This document shows positions 50,221 through 59,266 of a stretch of DNA of 64,000 nucleotides, piece by piece. The notes under the pieces are model-generated. The model did not search any database. It was not told the DNA's origin and saw only the letters and a program-made list of their open reading frames with translations. The DNA is from DATJLY01 sp035604615 (GTDB taxonomy: Bacteria; Pseudomonadota; Alphaproteobacteria; ATCC43930; CGMCC-115725), in contig DATNID010000028.1 of the NCBI GenBank assembly GCA_035604615.1, positions 53,159 to 117,158 of the forward strand, written 5' to 3'. How positions within the stretch are numbered: the stretch's first letter is position 1; every line of letters starts with the position of its first letter. The translations under genes and the position numbers were made by a program.

Positions 50221-51882
50221 TCAGGCTCCTCCCTGGCGCTCCTGCCCCTTGGGCTCCTGCCATTGTATCGGCTCGAGCGCGATGCGTCCCGCCTTGGCCC
50301 GTTCGATCAGCTCGCGCTTCAGCACCTTGCCGCTGCCGGTGAGGGGAAATTCGTCGAGCGAAACGAAAAATTCCGGCATGTCGTAGATCGAGAGCCCGGC
50401 CTCACGCAGCGTCGCGAGCACATCCATCGCTGCGGGCCGGGCGCCGGCGCGCGGCACCACCGCGAGGCAGACCTTCTCGCCGAGCCTGCGGTCGGCCACC
50501 GGGAAGGCCGCGGCGCGGGCGATGTCGGGATGGCGGATCGCCAGGTCCTCGATCCGCACGGGATAGATGTTGTGGCCGCCGCGGATGATGAGGTCCTTCT
50601 TGCGGCCGAGGATTTCAAGACAGCCCTGCGCATCGAGGCGGCCCAAATCGCCGCTCATGAACCAGCCGTCGCGGTTGAATGAGGATTCGGTCGCCGCCTG
50701 GTCGCCGAAATAGCCTAACGTGAGCACGCCGCCGCGCCCGCCGATCTCGCCGATCTCGCCTTGAGCGGCCTCGATGTCGGGCGCCTCGGACTTGAAGATT
50801 CTGACCTCGTAGCCTTTGCAGGCGCGCCCGCAAGTGGCGGTGACGGTGCGGGCATCGTCGTCGGGAAGCGTGTATTGGTGCGAGCCGTTCTCGGTCATGC
50901 CGTAGATGTTCTGCGGCGCGACGCCGCGATCGAGGAATTCCTGTGCCGTCTCGCGTGGGATGGGCGCGCCTGCCATGTAGAAGATGCGCACGTCGCCCAG
51001 GCGCTCGAGCCCGCGCCTGCGCGCCGCGTCGAGCATGTCCATGGCGTGGGTCGGGACGCCCATCACATAGGTCGCGCCCGTCTCCAACAGCCAGTCCAGC
51101 GCGCTCGCCCCCGGCGGCGGATCGTTGACCACGAACTCGCAGCCCGCGACCAGCATCTGCTCCAGAGCGACCGTCGCGATGTGGTGGCTCAGCGGGCTCA
51201 GCGACAGGAGGATGGTGCGCTCGTCATGGTGCCAGTCGGCGACCATGGCGCGGCCGTTGGCGAGGAGCGTGTTGTCGGAATGCAGCACGCCCTTGGGCCG
51301 GCCGGTCGTGCCCGAGGTGAAGGCGAGATAGACAGGCGTGTCGGGATTGGCGTCGGGCGGGGGCTGCGGCAATGCTGCGCGCGGCGGCGCGGCGGCGCGG
51401 CCGGGCTCGACGCGAAACACCCGGCGCATCGACTTGACCGACGTGGCGGCGGCGAAGATGTCGCTGCGCGAAGCGTCGGCGCCATAGCCCGGCTCGGCGA
51501 AGAGCGCGGCCGCGCCGATGCCCGCGATGAGCGAGACCACCTCGGCCACCGTGAATGCGCGATGGAGCGACGGGTTGACGATGTAGCCGTTGCGCGAGCA
51601 GGCCAGCGTGACGACCACCGTCTCGACCCGGTTGGGGAGCCACACCGAGACGCGCTCGCCGCGCCTGACGCCCGCCGCGTGGAGTTCGGCCGCCACCGCG
51701 TCGACCCAGCCCAGCAGATCGGCCCAGGCAAGGCGGCGCCCAGCGTCGCGCAGCGCGAAGGCGGCGGGACGGCGCTCGGCCTGGCGGCGCAGCAGGGCAT
51801 AGAGCGTGTCGGCCCGCCATACCCCCTCGGCGTAATGGCGGCGGGCGGTGGCAGGATCGTGCAGGGTGAGGATCGTGGTCAC
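50221..51882 (-). CDS. acyl-CoA synthetase (AMP-forming), cyclohexanecarboxylate-CoA-ligase-like
   Basis: A 553-residue ANL-family ligase. The P-loop is AFTSGTTGRPKG, then YGMTENGSH, SGDLGRLDAQGCLEILGRKK and RGGHNIYPVRIED; the catalytic Lys is in LTGSGKVLKREL. It makes an acyl-CoA to feed the five downstream enzymes. Overall it resembles cyclohexanecarboxylate/medium-chain ligases, but the substrate is an inference. It is the first gene of the operon; the start lies 108 bases from the divergent lipoprotein gene. Confidence 0.85.
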   Translation of the reverse strand: MTTILTLHDPATARRHYAEGVWRADTLYALLRRQAERRPAAFALRDAGRRLAWADLLGWVDAVAAELHAAGVRRGERVSVWLPNRVETVVVTLACSRNGYIVNPSLHRAFTVAEVVSLIAGIGAAALFAEPGYGADASRSDIFAAATSVKSMRRVFRVEPGRAAAPPRAALPQPPPDANPDTPVYLAFTSGTTGRPKGVLHSDNTLLANGRAMVADWHHDERTILLSLSPLSHHIATVALEQMLVAGCEFVVNDPPPGASALDWLLETGATYVMGVPTHAMDMLDAARRRGLERLGDVRIFYMAGAPIPRETAQEFLDRGVAPQNIYGMTENGSHQYTLPDDDARTVTATCGRACKGYEVRIFKSEAPDIEAAQGEIGEIGGRGGVLTLGYFGDQAATESSFNRDGWFMSGDLGRLDAQGCLEILGRKKDLIIRGGHNIYPVRIEDLAIRHPDIARAAAFPVADRRLGEKVCLAVVPRAGARPAAMDVLATLREAGLSIYDMPEFFVSLDEFPLTGSGKVLKRELIERAKAGRIALEPIQWQEPKGQERQGGA

Positions 51883-51990
51883 GGGGAGGCGAACTTAACC
51901 TCGCCCGGCGATCCTGAAAAGCCGTTCGCGGCCCGAGGCGCCCGCGCCTTCTTGTGGCGAGGATGCGCGCTGCGTAAGATCGCGTCGCCC

Positions 51991-52449
51991 ATGCGCCGTC
52001 TCCCCGCCGCCCCGATCATCCTCGCCGCGCTCGCGCTCGGCGGATGCAGCTATGCCGATTCGCTGTTGGGCTTGGGGGCGCCGTCGCCGCCGAAGCCGGA
52101 ACCGCCGGCCGCCGCCGCGCCAGCGCCAGCGCCGCCGGCGGCGAGCGCGGCCCCGTCCGCGCCCGCTTCCGAGACGCGCAAGCCCTTCGTCGTCATCCGA
52201 TTCGAGGGCGGGCCGCCGCCCGACTACGCGCAAGGGCTCTACGCGGCGATGTCGGGCGCGCTGGAGCGGCGGCCGGGGGTGGCGTTCGATCTGGTCGCGG
52301 TGACGCGCGACCCGGACTCGGCCGAGCGCAATCTCACCACCATATTCCGCACCATCACCGGGATGGGCATGCCGGCCGAGCGCCTGTCGCTCTCGGCCGC
52401 CGCCGCCGCGGACGAGGCGACCGACGAGGTCTGGATCTATGTGCGCTGA
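51991..52449 (+). CDS. lipoprotein, unknown
   Basis: A 152-residue protein with a lipoprotein signal (MRRLPAAPIILAALALGGC, lipobox LGGC), a long Pro/Ala linker (residues about 32-62), and a globular domain starting FVVIRFEGGPPPDYAQGLY. I do not recognise the family; proteins of this plan are common next to gpt in related genomes, which I cannot check here. It lies nine bases before gpt, so the two are likely co-transcribed. Confidence 0.65.
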   Translation: MRRLPAAPIILAALALGGCSYADSLLGLGAPSPPKPEPPAAAAPAPAPPAASAAPSAPASETRKPFVVIRFEGGPPPDYAQGLYAAMSGALERRPGVAFDLVAVTRDPDSAERNLTTIFRTITGMGMPAERLSLSAAAAADEATDEVWIYVR

Positions 52450-52458
52450 GGCGGCGCG

Positions 52459-52947
52459 ATGAACGAGGCGCCGCTCCATGCCAAGACCTTCCCCGTCACC
52501 TGGGACGAGCTGCACCGCCACGCCCGCGCGCTGGCCTGGCGCCTCCTGGAGCTGGGGCCATGGCGCGGCATCGTCGCGGTGACGCGCGGCGGACTGGTGC
52601 CGGCGGCGATCGTCGCGCGCGAGCTGGATATCAGGCTGGTCGATACGGTGTGCATCGCCAGCTACGAGGATCGCGCGCGGGGCGCGGTCGCGGTGCTGAA
52701 GACGATCGCGGGCGACGGCGAAGGCCTTCTCATCATCGACGATCTGGTCGATACCGGCGACACGGCGCGGGCGGTACGCGAAATGCTCCCTTTGGCGCAT
52801 TTCGCCACCGTCTATGCCAAGCCCGAGGGCAGGCCCTTGGTTGACACTTATGTCACCGAGGTGAGCCAGGACACCTGGATCCTGTTCCCGTGGGACATCG
52901 CGCCGCAATTCGCGCCGCCGATCGCCGCGACGCGCGGCAACCGATGA
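52459..52947 (+). CDS. gpt: xanthine phosphoribosyltransferase
   Basis: A 162-residue type I PRTase that salvages xanthine and guanine. AVTRGGLVPAAIVARELDI is the pyrophosphate-binding part, and LLIIDDLVDTGDTARAV is the PRPP signature; the C-terminal DTWILFPWD is typical of Gpt. The stop overlaps the ggt start as ATGA. Confidence 0.93.
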   Translation: MNEAPLHAKTFPVTWDELHRHARALAWRLLELGPWRGIVAVTRGGLVPAAIVARELDIRLVDTVCIASYEDRARGAVAVLKTIAGDGEGLLIIDDLVDTGDTARAVREMLPLAHFATVYAKPEGRPLVDTYVTEVSQDTWILFPWDIAPQFAPPIAATRGNR

Positions 52948-54620
52948 GGGCCAGGGCGCTCGCGCTCGCGGCGCTCATGGCGCTGGCGCCGGCGGCGGGG
53001 GCCGAGCTGCGCCACGACATGGTCGAGAGCGCCGACCCGCGCGCCGCCGCCATCGGCCGGGACATCTTGCGCCAAGGCGGCAGCGCCGCCGACGCCGCCG
53101 CGGCGATGGCGGTGGCGCTGACCATCGTCGAGCCGCAATCGGCCGGCATCGGCGGCGGCGCGTTCTTGGTGCATTGGGGGGCGCGCGACCATGCGTTGGT
53201 GGCGCTCGACGGGCGCGAGAGCGCGCCGGCTTCGGCCCGGCCCGACCGGTTCCTCGACGCGAACGGCCAGCCGCTGCCGTTCTTCAACGCGATGCTGGGC
53301 GGGCGCTCCATTGGCGTGCCGGGGCTGCTGCGGCTGCTCGCGGTGGCGCACCAGCGCTTCGGCAAGCTGCCCTGGGCCAGCCTCATCGCGCCTTCGATCA
53401 AGCTCGCGGCGGAGGGCTATGCGCTGTCGCCCAGGGTGCGCGCCATCCTCGCCAACGACCGTGCCTTGCCCAAGACCGAGGCGGCGCGCGCGCTCTATTA
53501 CCAGGCCGACGGCAGCGCCAAGCCGGCGGGCACGGTGATCGTCAACCCGGCGCTGGCCGAGACCTTGCGCGTCATCGCCAGCGCGGGCGCCGACGCGTTC
53601 TACACCGGCGCCATCGCGCACGACGTCGCGGATGCGGCGGCCGGCGCCACGCCCAAGGGCGACCTCACCGAGGCGGACCTCGCGTCCTACGCGGTGAAGG
53701 AGCGCGCGGTGGCATGCGCGCCCTATCGCGGCCATCGCGTGTGCGGCATGGGATTGCCGTCGGGCGAGGTGCCGATGCTGGAAATCCTGCGCCTGATCGA
53801 GCCGTTCGACCTCGCCCATCACGTCGCCGACGCGCAAGCCTGGCACCTTTTCGCCAGCGCCAGCAGGCTCGCCTATGCCGACCGGGCGCGCTGGCTGGGC
53901 GACCCGGATTTCGTCCCGGCGCCGGCCGAGGGGCTGCTCGATCCCGCCTACACCGCCGCCCGCGCCAAGCTCATCGATCCCGCGCAAGCGAGCCCCGGTC
54001 CAGCCGCGCCGGGCGATCCTCCGGGCAAGCGCAGCGATTTGTGGGGCGACGGCAGGGCGCCCGAGTTCCCCTCGACCTCGAACATCTCGGTGATCGACGG
54101 CGACGGCGACGCGGTGGCGATGACCGCGACCATCGAGTCGAATTTCGGCAGCCACGTGATGGTGCGGGGCTTCCTGCTCAACAACGAGCTGACGGATTTT
54201 TCATTCGTGCCCGAGGCGGACGGGCGCCCGGTCGCCAACCGGGTCGAGCCGGGCAAGCGACCGCTCTCGGCAATGAGCCCGACCATGATGTTCGGCGCGG
54301 ACGGCGCGCTCGAGCTGGTGGTGGGCTCGGCGGGGGGACCGGCGATCATCTCCGACGTGGCCAAGGCGATCGTCGGCGTGGTGGATTGGCACGAGACACT
54401 GGCGGCGGCGATCGCGCTGCCCAACGTCGGCAACCGCAACGGCGCGACGGAGATCGAGACCTTCGCAGGAGCGGACGCGCTGGCGGCGGAGTTGACGAAG
54501 ATGGGTCACAATGTCCGGATATGGCCGCGCGAGAGCGGCATCGGGGGGATATCGGTCACGCCGCAGGGGTTGGAGGGCGCGACGGACCCGAGGAGAGAGG
54601 GCGCGGCGTTGGGGGATTAG
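52944..54620 (+). CDS. ggt: gamma-glutamyltransferase
   Basis: A 558-residue N-terminal nucleophile hydrolase exported to the periplasm (signal ending near AGA-ELR, residue 20). The maturation site and nucleophile is T378 in STSNISVIDGDGDAVAMT, where most relatives have His after TT/TS; here it is Asn. GSAGGPAIISDV is the oxyanion motif near residue 455. It would cleave glutathione and gamma-glutamyl compounds. It overlaps gpt by four bases. The inverted repeats downstream may act as its terminator. Confidence 0.9.
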   Translation: MRARALALAALMALAPAAGAELRHDMVESADPRAAAIGRDILRQGGSAADAAAAMAVALTIVEPQSAGIGGGAFLVHWGARDHALVALDGRESAPASARPDRFLDANGQPLPFFNAMLGGRSIGVPGLLRLLAVAHQRFGKLPWASLIAPSIKLAAEGYALSPRVRAILANDRALPKTEAARALYYQADGSAKPAGTVIVNPALAETLRVIASAGADAFYTGAIAHDVADAAAGATPKGDLTEADLASYAVKERAVACAPYRGHRVCGMGLPSGEVPMLEILRLIEPFDLAHHVADAQAWHLFASASRLAYADRARWLGDPDFVPAPAEGLLDPAYTAARAKLIDPAQASPGPAAPGDPPGKRSDLWGDGRAPEFPSTSNISVIDGDGDAVAMTATIESNFGSHVMVRGFLLNNELTDFSFVPEADGRPVANRVEPGKRPLSAMSPTMMFGADGALELVVGSAGGPAIISDVAKAIVGVVDWHETLAAAIALPNVGNRNGATEIETFAGADALAAELTKMGHNVRIWPRESGIGGISVTPQGLEGATDPRREGAALGD

Positions 54621-54623
54621 GGT

Positions 54624-54714
54624 GCATCAATCGCCAAGCGGCAATTTGATGCGCCGGAAGACCAAGGTCAGTTTCGCTTGGGTCGCGACAGATCAAGGAG
54701 GTTTCCTTGGTCTT
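54624..54714. repeat. two inverted repeats between convergent genes
   Basis: Repeat 1: GCATCAA (54624-54630) with TTGATGC (54646-54652), with an inner GCC-AAGC-GGC stem. Repeat 2: a perfect 10-bp pair, 54658-54667 with 54705-54714. They lie between ggt and the convergent restriction-modification gene. Without long T-runs they are weak terminators; they could also mark the edge of the foreign-looking gene. The rest of 54621-54852 shows nothing else. Confidence 0.4.
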
Positions 54715-54852
54715 GGCTCTCGGCGGCCGATAGCGATTGCGGCTTTTTGTCCGGCTTTACCAACGCACCTGCCTTCCGCAAGTCCCCGGAATCAAGCGTG
54801 GGATTCGTGCGGATTCGATCGAGCAACGTAGCCTGCTTGGGTTCGAGAGCAA

Positions 54853-57800
54853 CTAGGCGCCCAGGACATTCAGAAGATCGAGGAGGTCCGTCGTGTATTC
54901 TGCGATCCACTCGTTGGGCTGGACCCTGTCGAGTGGCGATGGCGGGCGTCTGTCGCCCATGATTGGTCGCGTGCGATCGAGACGGCGATAGCTGAACCAG
55001 TGACGCAGAACTTGTTTTCCATCCACTTCATAGGCCCACACTGCCGGTGAGACATTCTCGACGTAGCCGTTGCCAACGCGAAGCCTGTGTTTGTTGATGT
55101 CATAATCGATCTGATTGGGAAGCGGCTCAGGAGCGCCTGGTATAGCGCCATTTGCAGGAATCGTTGGCGCACTTTCCTTAGGGAGGCGCGGCGGTCGCGC
55201 GGGACGTTCACTCGCCGGGTCGGAAAAACGTTCACCATACGTGTGAAGCCAGATGATCTCTCCCCCAAGCTTGGCAGCTTCGGCGAATAGCGCAGCGTTC
55301 GCCGTGAGCGGCACACGTACACCTGGGCGCTTTAAGTCTTTCGCAAATCGCACAACGAAATATGGATGAGCCAAGACGGCTGCTACATAAGCCACCACGT
55401 CTTCCGCGCTCACGCTACAGCCATAGACTTCGCTTAAGTACGTCAGGAATGCCGGTTTTAAGTTGCTGGTGCCCGCCATTTTGTCGCGCCAGAGCGGGTA
55501 AACCCGGCCCCCGAAGGAGCCTCTATAATGATGAATATCTGGAACGAGCCCTGCAAATGAAATCGCGGGTCCCGATGACGGAGAGACTAGCTCCAACGCC
55601 GTCAAGTAAACCTGCCTAGACGAATGGGCCTCCCATAGCCCGGGGTTGGGTCGGTTGATGAGGCGGGCGTCGGGGATGAGCCACTGGCGGTCGAAAGAGC
55701 GGAATGCGTAGCGGGTCGGCTCAATGCAAGGGCCTCGGTCATCGATGACCGCAATCGTCCGCGTCGGATGGCCTACTAACCCCTTAACGAGCTTTTTGCG
55801 GATGTGCTTATCGCCAGCGACAAGCCCTTCGCCCGGCTTGCCTTTGACAAGATGCGGATGAAAAAGCATCTCTTTCCTGCCAGTATCCACCTCCCGAGTC
55901 AGGACCGACCACCGCTCGCGAAGTGAAGCGGCATCAGGAGCGATGACCCAGGTCCGGCCGGGCATGACACCCGAAGCGTTGTCAACAAACAGATCGTCGA
56001 GCAACGGGTAACCGGCCCATGCGCCGGCGGACGCCGGCAGGAACGGGTCACGCCAACCGGCCGGGCAATCGACCCATCCCGAGCCGCCAAGTGAAAGGGC
56101 GGTCAGCGCCGCAAATTTCTCCTCGCGTCGACCTTCGGGCAGGGCGCGGAACCGAACGTGGGCCGGCGCCTCGGGGTCCGTTTTCGGCGTTCGCGCCGCG
56201 AGCACGATGCAGACTGGCTGCTGGACACCTTGGAAAATGCGCGTCGGGACATCGGGCTGGTGTCCTTCCGGCGAACAGTCGATCACCCAGATCTCCCTCG
56301 ACAAGCTCCGTAGATCGCTTCGCATTTTTTCAAAGCCAGGCCCATTGAGGAATCCCGACACGGTGATGAAGCAGACGATACCGGCCTTGTCGGTCTCTTC
56401 CAGGCCCGTGGATGCCTTCAGGCCCGCGCCGAACACTTTCCACGTCGCCCAGCGCCAGAAATAAATGTAAAGGTTCTTCAGGTGCTTCGTGTGCGCGCCG
56501 AGACCCCACGCCGCCGGCGGCGTCCAGCGATCGAGGGGGGCCTCTCGCCCGTCGCTACCCTCCTCGATCCAACCGCCGCGTCCCTTCGCTTTTTCCTTGT
56601 ACGGCGGATTTCCTATGACGACTGTGATCGGCTGATCGCGCTTGACGGCGTTGGCCTCTCGCCGAGACCTTGCGATCGGTTGCAGAATTTGCGGGAGTCG
56701 TTCTTCTTCGACGTACGGGTTGCCGAGCGTATCCGTAATGAACAGTCGCAGTTCTGGAACATTGGGCGACTTGATGAGAGAATGTATTTCCGCAAGCAGA
56801 CGTAGTTGCGCAACGGCAAACGGGCCGAACTGAATCTCGAATCCGAAAATGCGTTGGGCCGCAGCCGAGATCGCCGCCGGGACCGCACCGGCTCCTTGGT
56901 CACTTTCAACCGTCGCCGCGATTTGACGAAGGATGCCGAGCAAAAACGTGCCGGTGCCGGCAGCGGGGTCCGCGACGGTAACGTCCGTCGAAGCGAATCC
57001 CAACGCGCGGTCGAACAAGTGAGTGCTACGAAGCGCTTCGTTTGCGAGGCGCACCATCGCGCCCACGACCTCGGGCGGTGTGTAGTACGACCCGGTACGC
57101 TTGCGCAGCACGTTGTCGTAAATCTCCAGGAAATCCTGGTAGAAGTAGAGCCAAGTATCGGGATTGCCTTTGCTCAGCGACGACCAATCGACAACATCGA
57201 GCACGCGCGTCAGCGTTCCAAGCGATGTGCTGAGCGCTGCCTGATTGGCGCTATCGTCCGTTAGCACACGGAGAGCGGCCCCGATCAGCGAGTTGGTCGG
57301 ACGAAGTTCCTCAGCGGCCCGCCCGATGCCGTTGGCGAGCGAGATGCCGCGGGCACGAGCGACCAAAAGCCCAAAAGTTACCGCCTGTGCATAACCGTCG
57401 GCGAACTGCTCGTCGGACGCCTCCGGGAAGAGGAGCAATCGCCAATCTTGGGCAAGCTCCTTAAGGGAGGTGCTCCCGAGCGCGAGCTGTTCGGTTACTT
57501 CGTCTCTGAGTAGCCGGCACAGACGCGCGCTTAGCTCGGCTAACTGCTTTGCGTTGCGCGGCGGTATGGGTTGCCACGTGAGGAAGTTGAAAAACAGGGG
57601 TAGCAAGGACGGCGGAGCCGAGAGCGACGCGCCCGCGGTTTCCACATCGCCCTGCAGGTGAACTATTTCGCCGTCGAGATGTCCATCACGCCAAACGCTG
57701 AAGGCATTGCCGTCGGTATATAGGATGTTGGGAAGCGACTGCAGTTTCTTCCATTGCGCCTTGTCGTGTGCGTCTGAAAATCGGCGGGGATCGGCCCCTT

Positions 57801-58077
57801 TTCCAGGAGCCTTTACTTCAATGAAGCCCACCAAGGCTTTGTTTACGACAACTGCGTAGTCAGGGCGTGTCTTGATTTCCGATTGCGAGGTTTCACCGAC
57901 CATGTTAACGGTGTCGTCCGACATTCCTAGAAGGGCGGAAAGTTCGCGCACGAGCGCTTCCAGCGGAGCGCGCAACTGATCCTCGGGCGCACCCGATACG
58001 GCAGCGTTCGAAAATTTGGCTTTGGTCAGCTTTCCAAAGGCCGAAACCGCACCGTGAAGAGAATGCTCGTGCGCCAA
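54853..58077 (-). CDS. stand-alone restriction-modification enzyme (type ISP/IIG-like N6-adenine methylase)
   Basis: A 1074-residue protein. A PD-(D/E)xK-like nuclease segment lies near residues 70-88 (D...GFIEVKAPGKG). A helical part follows, then an N6-adenine methyltransferase core with motif I DPAAGTGTFLLG (near 370) and motif IV NPPY (near 490), and a long C-terminal target-recognition region. No helicase motifs are seen, unlike classical type ISP enzymes. It would both modify and cut DNA. Start: TTG at 58077 after AAGGGG. Base composition is visibly lower in GC than in its neighbours and codon use differs, which suggests acquisition by transfer. Confidence 0.8.
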   Translation of the reverse strand: MAHEHSLHGAVSAFGKLTKAKFSNAAVSGAPEDQLRAPLEALVRELSALLGMSDDTVNMVGETSQSEIKTRPDYAVVVNKALVGFIEVKAPGKGADPRRFSDAHDKAQWKKLQSLPNILYTDGNAFSVWRDGHLDGEIVHLQGDVETAGASLSAPPSLLPLFFNFLTWQPIPPRNAKQLAELSARLCRLLRDEVTEQLALGSTSLKELAQDWRLLLFPEASDEQFADGYAQAVTFGLLVARARGISLANGIGRAAEELRPTNSLIGAALRVLTDDSANQAALSTSLGTLTRVLDVVDWSSLSKGNPDTWLYFYQDFLEIYDNVLRKRTGSYYTPPEVVGAMVRLANEALRSTHLFDRALGFASTDVTVADPAAGTGTFLLGILRQIAATVESDQGAGAVPAAISAAAQRIFGFEIQFGPFAVAQLRLLAEIHSLIKSPNVPELRLFITDTLGNPYVEEERLPQILQPIARSRREANAVKRDQPITVVIGNPPYKEKAKGRGGWIEEGSDGREAPLDRWTPPAAWGLGAHTKHLKNLYIYFWRWATWKVFGAGLKASTGLEETDKAGIVCFITVSGFLNGPGFEKMRSDLRSLSREIWVIDCSPEGHQPDVPTRIFQGVQQPVCIVLAARTPKTDPEAPAHVRFRALPEGRREEKFAALTALSLGGSGWVDCPAGWRDPFLPASAGAWAGYPLLDDLFVDNASGVMPGRTWVIAPDAASLRERWSVLTREVDTGRKEMLFHPHLVKGKPGEGLVAGDKHIRKKLVKGLVGHPTRTIAVIDDRGPCIEPTRYAFRSFDRQWLIPDARLINRPNPGLWEAHSSRQVYLTALELVSPSSGPAISFAGLVPDIHHYRGSFGGRVYPLWRDKMAGTSNLKPAFLTYLSEVYGCSVSAEDVVAYVAAVLAHPYFVVRFAKDLKRPGVRVPLTANAALFAEAAKLGGEIIWLHTYGERFSDPASERPARPPRLPKESAPTIPANGAIPGAPEPLPNQIDYDINKHRLRVGNGYVENVSPAVWAYEVDGKQVLRHWFSYRRLDRTRPIMGDRRPPSPLDRVQPNEWIAEYTTDLLDLLNVLGA

Positions 58078-58170
58078 TGCTAGGGACCCCTTGTAAACCG
58101 GCGCGGCGTTTGACTATAGCGGAATATCGAAGATTCGCCGCTGAACTCTTCGACCCAACGCGAGCCCCCC

Positions 58171-58416
58171 ACGCCGCTCGACCCCCATGTCGAAACTCTC
58201 CTCGCCGCGTTCGCCGCCGCCGGGCGGCTGAAGGTCTGCGAGCTTTCGCCGGAGGAGGCGCGGCAGGGGATCGTCGGGCTGGCGCAGGCGGTCGATGCCA
58301 AGGACGTGCCGATCGGCCGGATCGAGGACGGGACTTGGGCCGCGCCGGGCGGGCGCCTCGCCTGGCGCAGCTACACGCCCCAAGGCGAAGCGGGCAAAAT
58401 CCTGTCCGGCCCGGTC
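58171..58416 (+). pseudogene. truncated, start-less copy of the hydrolase gene at 60395
   Basis: 246 bases align without gaps to 60395-60640, the first 82 codons of the intact HSL-type hydrolase, at roughly 85% identity by eye. The start codon is ACG here instead of ATG. The similarity ends at 58416, inside the stop codon of the convergent motB gene. It lacks the HGGG, GDSAG and catalytic residues, so it is a non-functional relic. Together with the intact copy it flanks motAB. Confidence 0.8.
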
Positions 58417-59266
58417 AGTACTCCGCCGCGGGCGGCACTGCCGGCGTCGCCGCGCCCAATTTCGCCGCCGGCGCGCGTTCCGCCGGCTCGATCTTTTCCA
58501 GTTTGACCACGACGCGGCGGTTCTGCGCCTGGTTTTCCGGCAGGGGATTTCCGTCGGCGTCGCGATTGGGCAGCTTGGGAAACGTATCGGCATAGCCGGC
58601 GGCGCGGAGCTTCCGCGCCGGGATGCCTTGATCGAGAAGGAAATGCACCACCGACGCGGCGCGCGCGGTCGACAGCTCCCAGTTGGACGGGAATTGCGCG
58701 GTATGGACCGGCGTGTCGTCGGTGTGGCCCTCGACGGTGATCGCATAGCCCTTGAACGCGTCCGATGCGAGCCTGGCGGCGGCGTCGCGCAGGATGGCCT
58801 CGCCCGCGCTGCTCAACGTCGCCGATCCGCTGCCGAAAAACGCGGCGCTGCTGATTTCGAGGATGGTGATCCGGTCGCCCTTGGGCTCGGTCTCGACCGG
58901 CGCGTGCGGCGCGGCGACGGCTTGAAGCGCTGCGGCGGCCATGACCGGAGCCGTGTCGGGTTCGACGGGGGCGGCGATCCTGGGCGGCGGCGGTTCCTCG
59001 GGCGGCGCGGGCGGATCGTCCGTCGGGGCCGCGGCGCGCGCCAGTCCGTGGAACGGCAGATTGCCCTCGAGGAAATCCTTCGGCTGCACCGGCAGCGCGA
59101 CGGTCGCCAGCGCCGGAACCGGTTTCGGCACGTCCTTCCGGGCGATCGAAATCGTCAGGAAGACGGCAAAGAAGCACAGCAGCAAGGTGATCATGTCGGC
59201 ATAGGTCATCAGCCAGTCGTCGGCGTGATGATGCTGCTCGCGCCGTGCGTGCGGGCGCGGTTTCAT
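58415..59266 (-). CDS. motB: flagellar stator protein MotB-like (OmpA domain)
   Basis: A 283-residue protein. A short cytoplasmic basic tail (KPRPHARREQHHHADDW) is followed by one TM with the proton-channel Asp in MTYADMITLLLCFFAVF, a Pro-rich periplasmic linker (about 50-110), and an OmpA-like peptidoglycan-binding domain (VEGHTDDTPVHTAQFPSNWELS). It anchors the stator to the cell wall. It overlaps motA by four bases. Its stop codon coincides with the end of the truncated hydrolase copy. Confidence 0.9.
   Translation of the reverse strand: MKPRPHARREQHHHADDWLMTYADMITLLLCFFAVFLTISIARKDVPKPVPALATVALPVQPKDFLEGNLPFHGLARAAAPTDDPPAPPEEPPPPRIAAPVEPDTAPVMAAAALQAVAAPHAPVETEPKGDRITILEISSAAFFGSGSATLSSAGEAILRDAAARLASDAFKGYAITVEGHTDDTPVHTAQFPSNWELSTARAASVVHFLLDQGIPARKLRAAGYADTFPKLPNRDADGNPLPENQAQNRRVVVKLEKIEPAERAPAAKLGAATPAVPPAAEY

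Noticed and set aside
54668..54910. An 80-codon minus-strand open frame at the 3' side of the restriction-modification gene.
   Set aside because: It overlaps the C-terminus of the 1074-residue enzyme, has no ribosome-binding site that stands out, and resembles no family; it may be chance in a lower-GC stretch.
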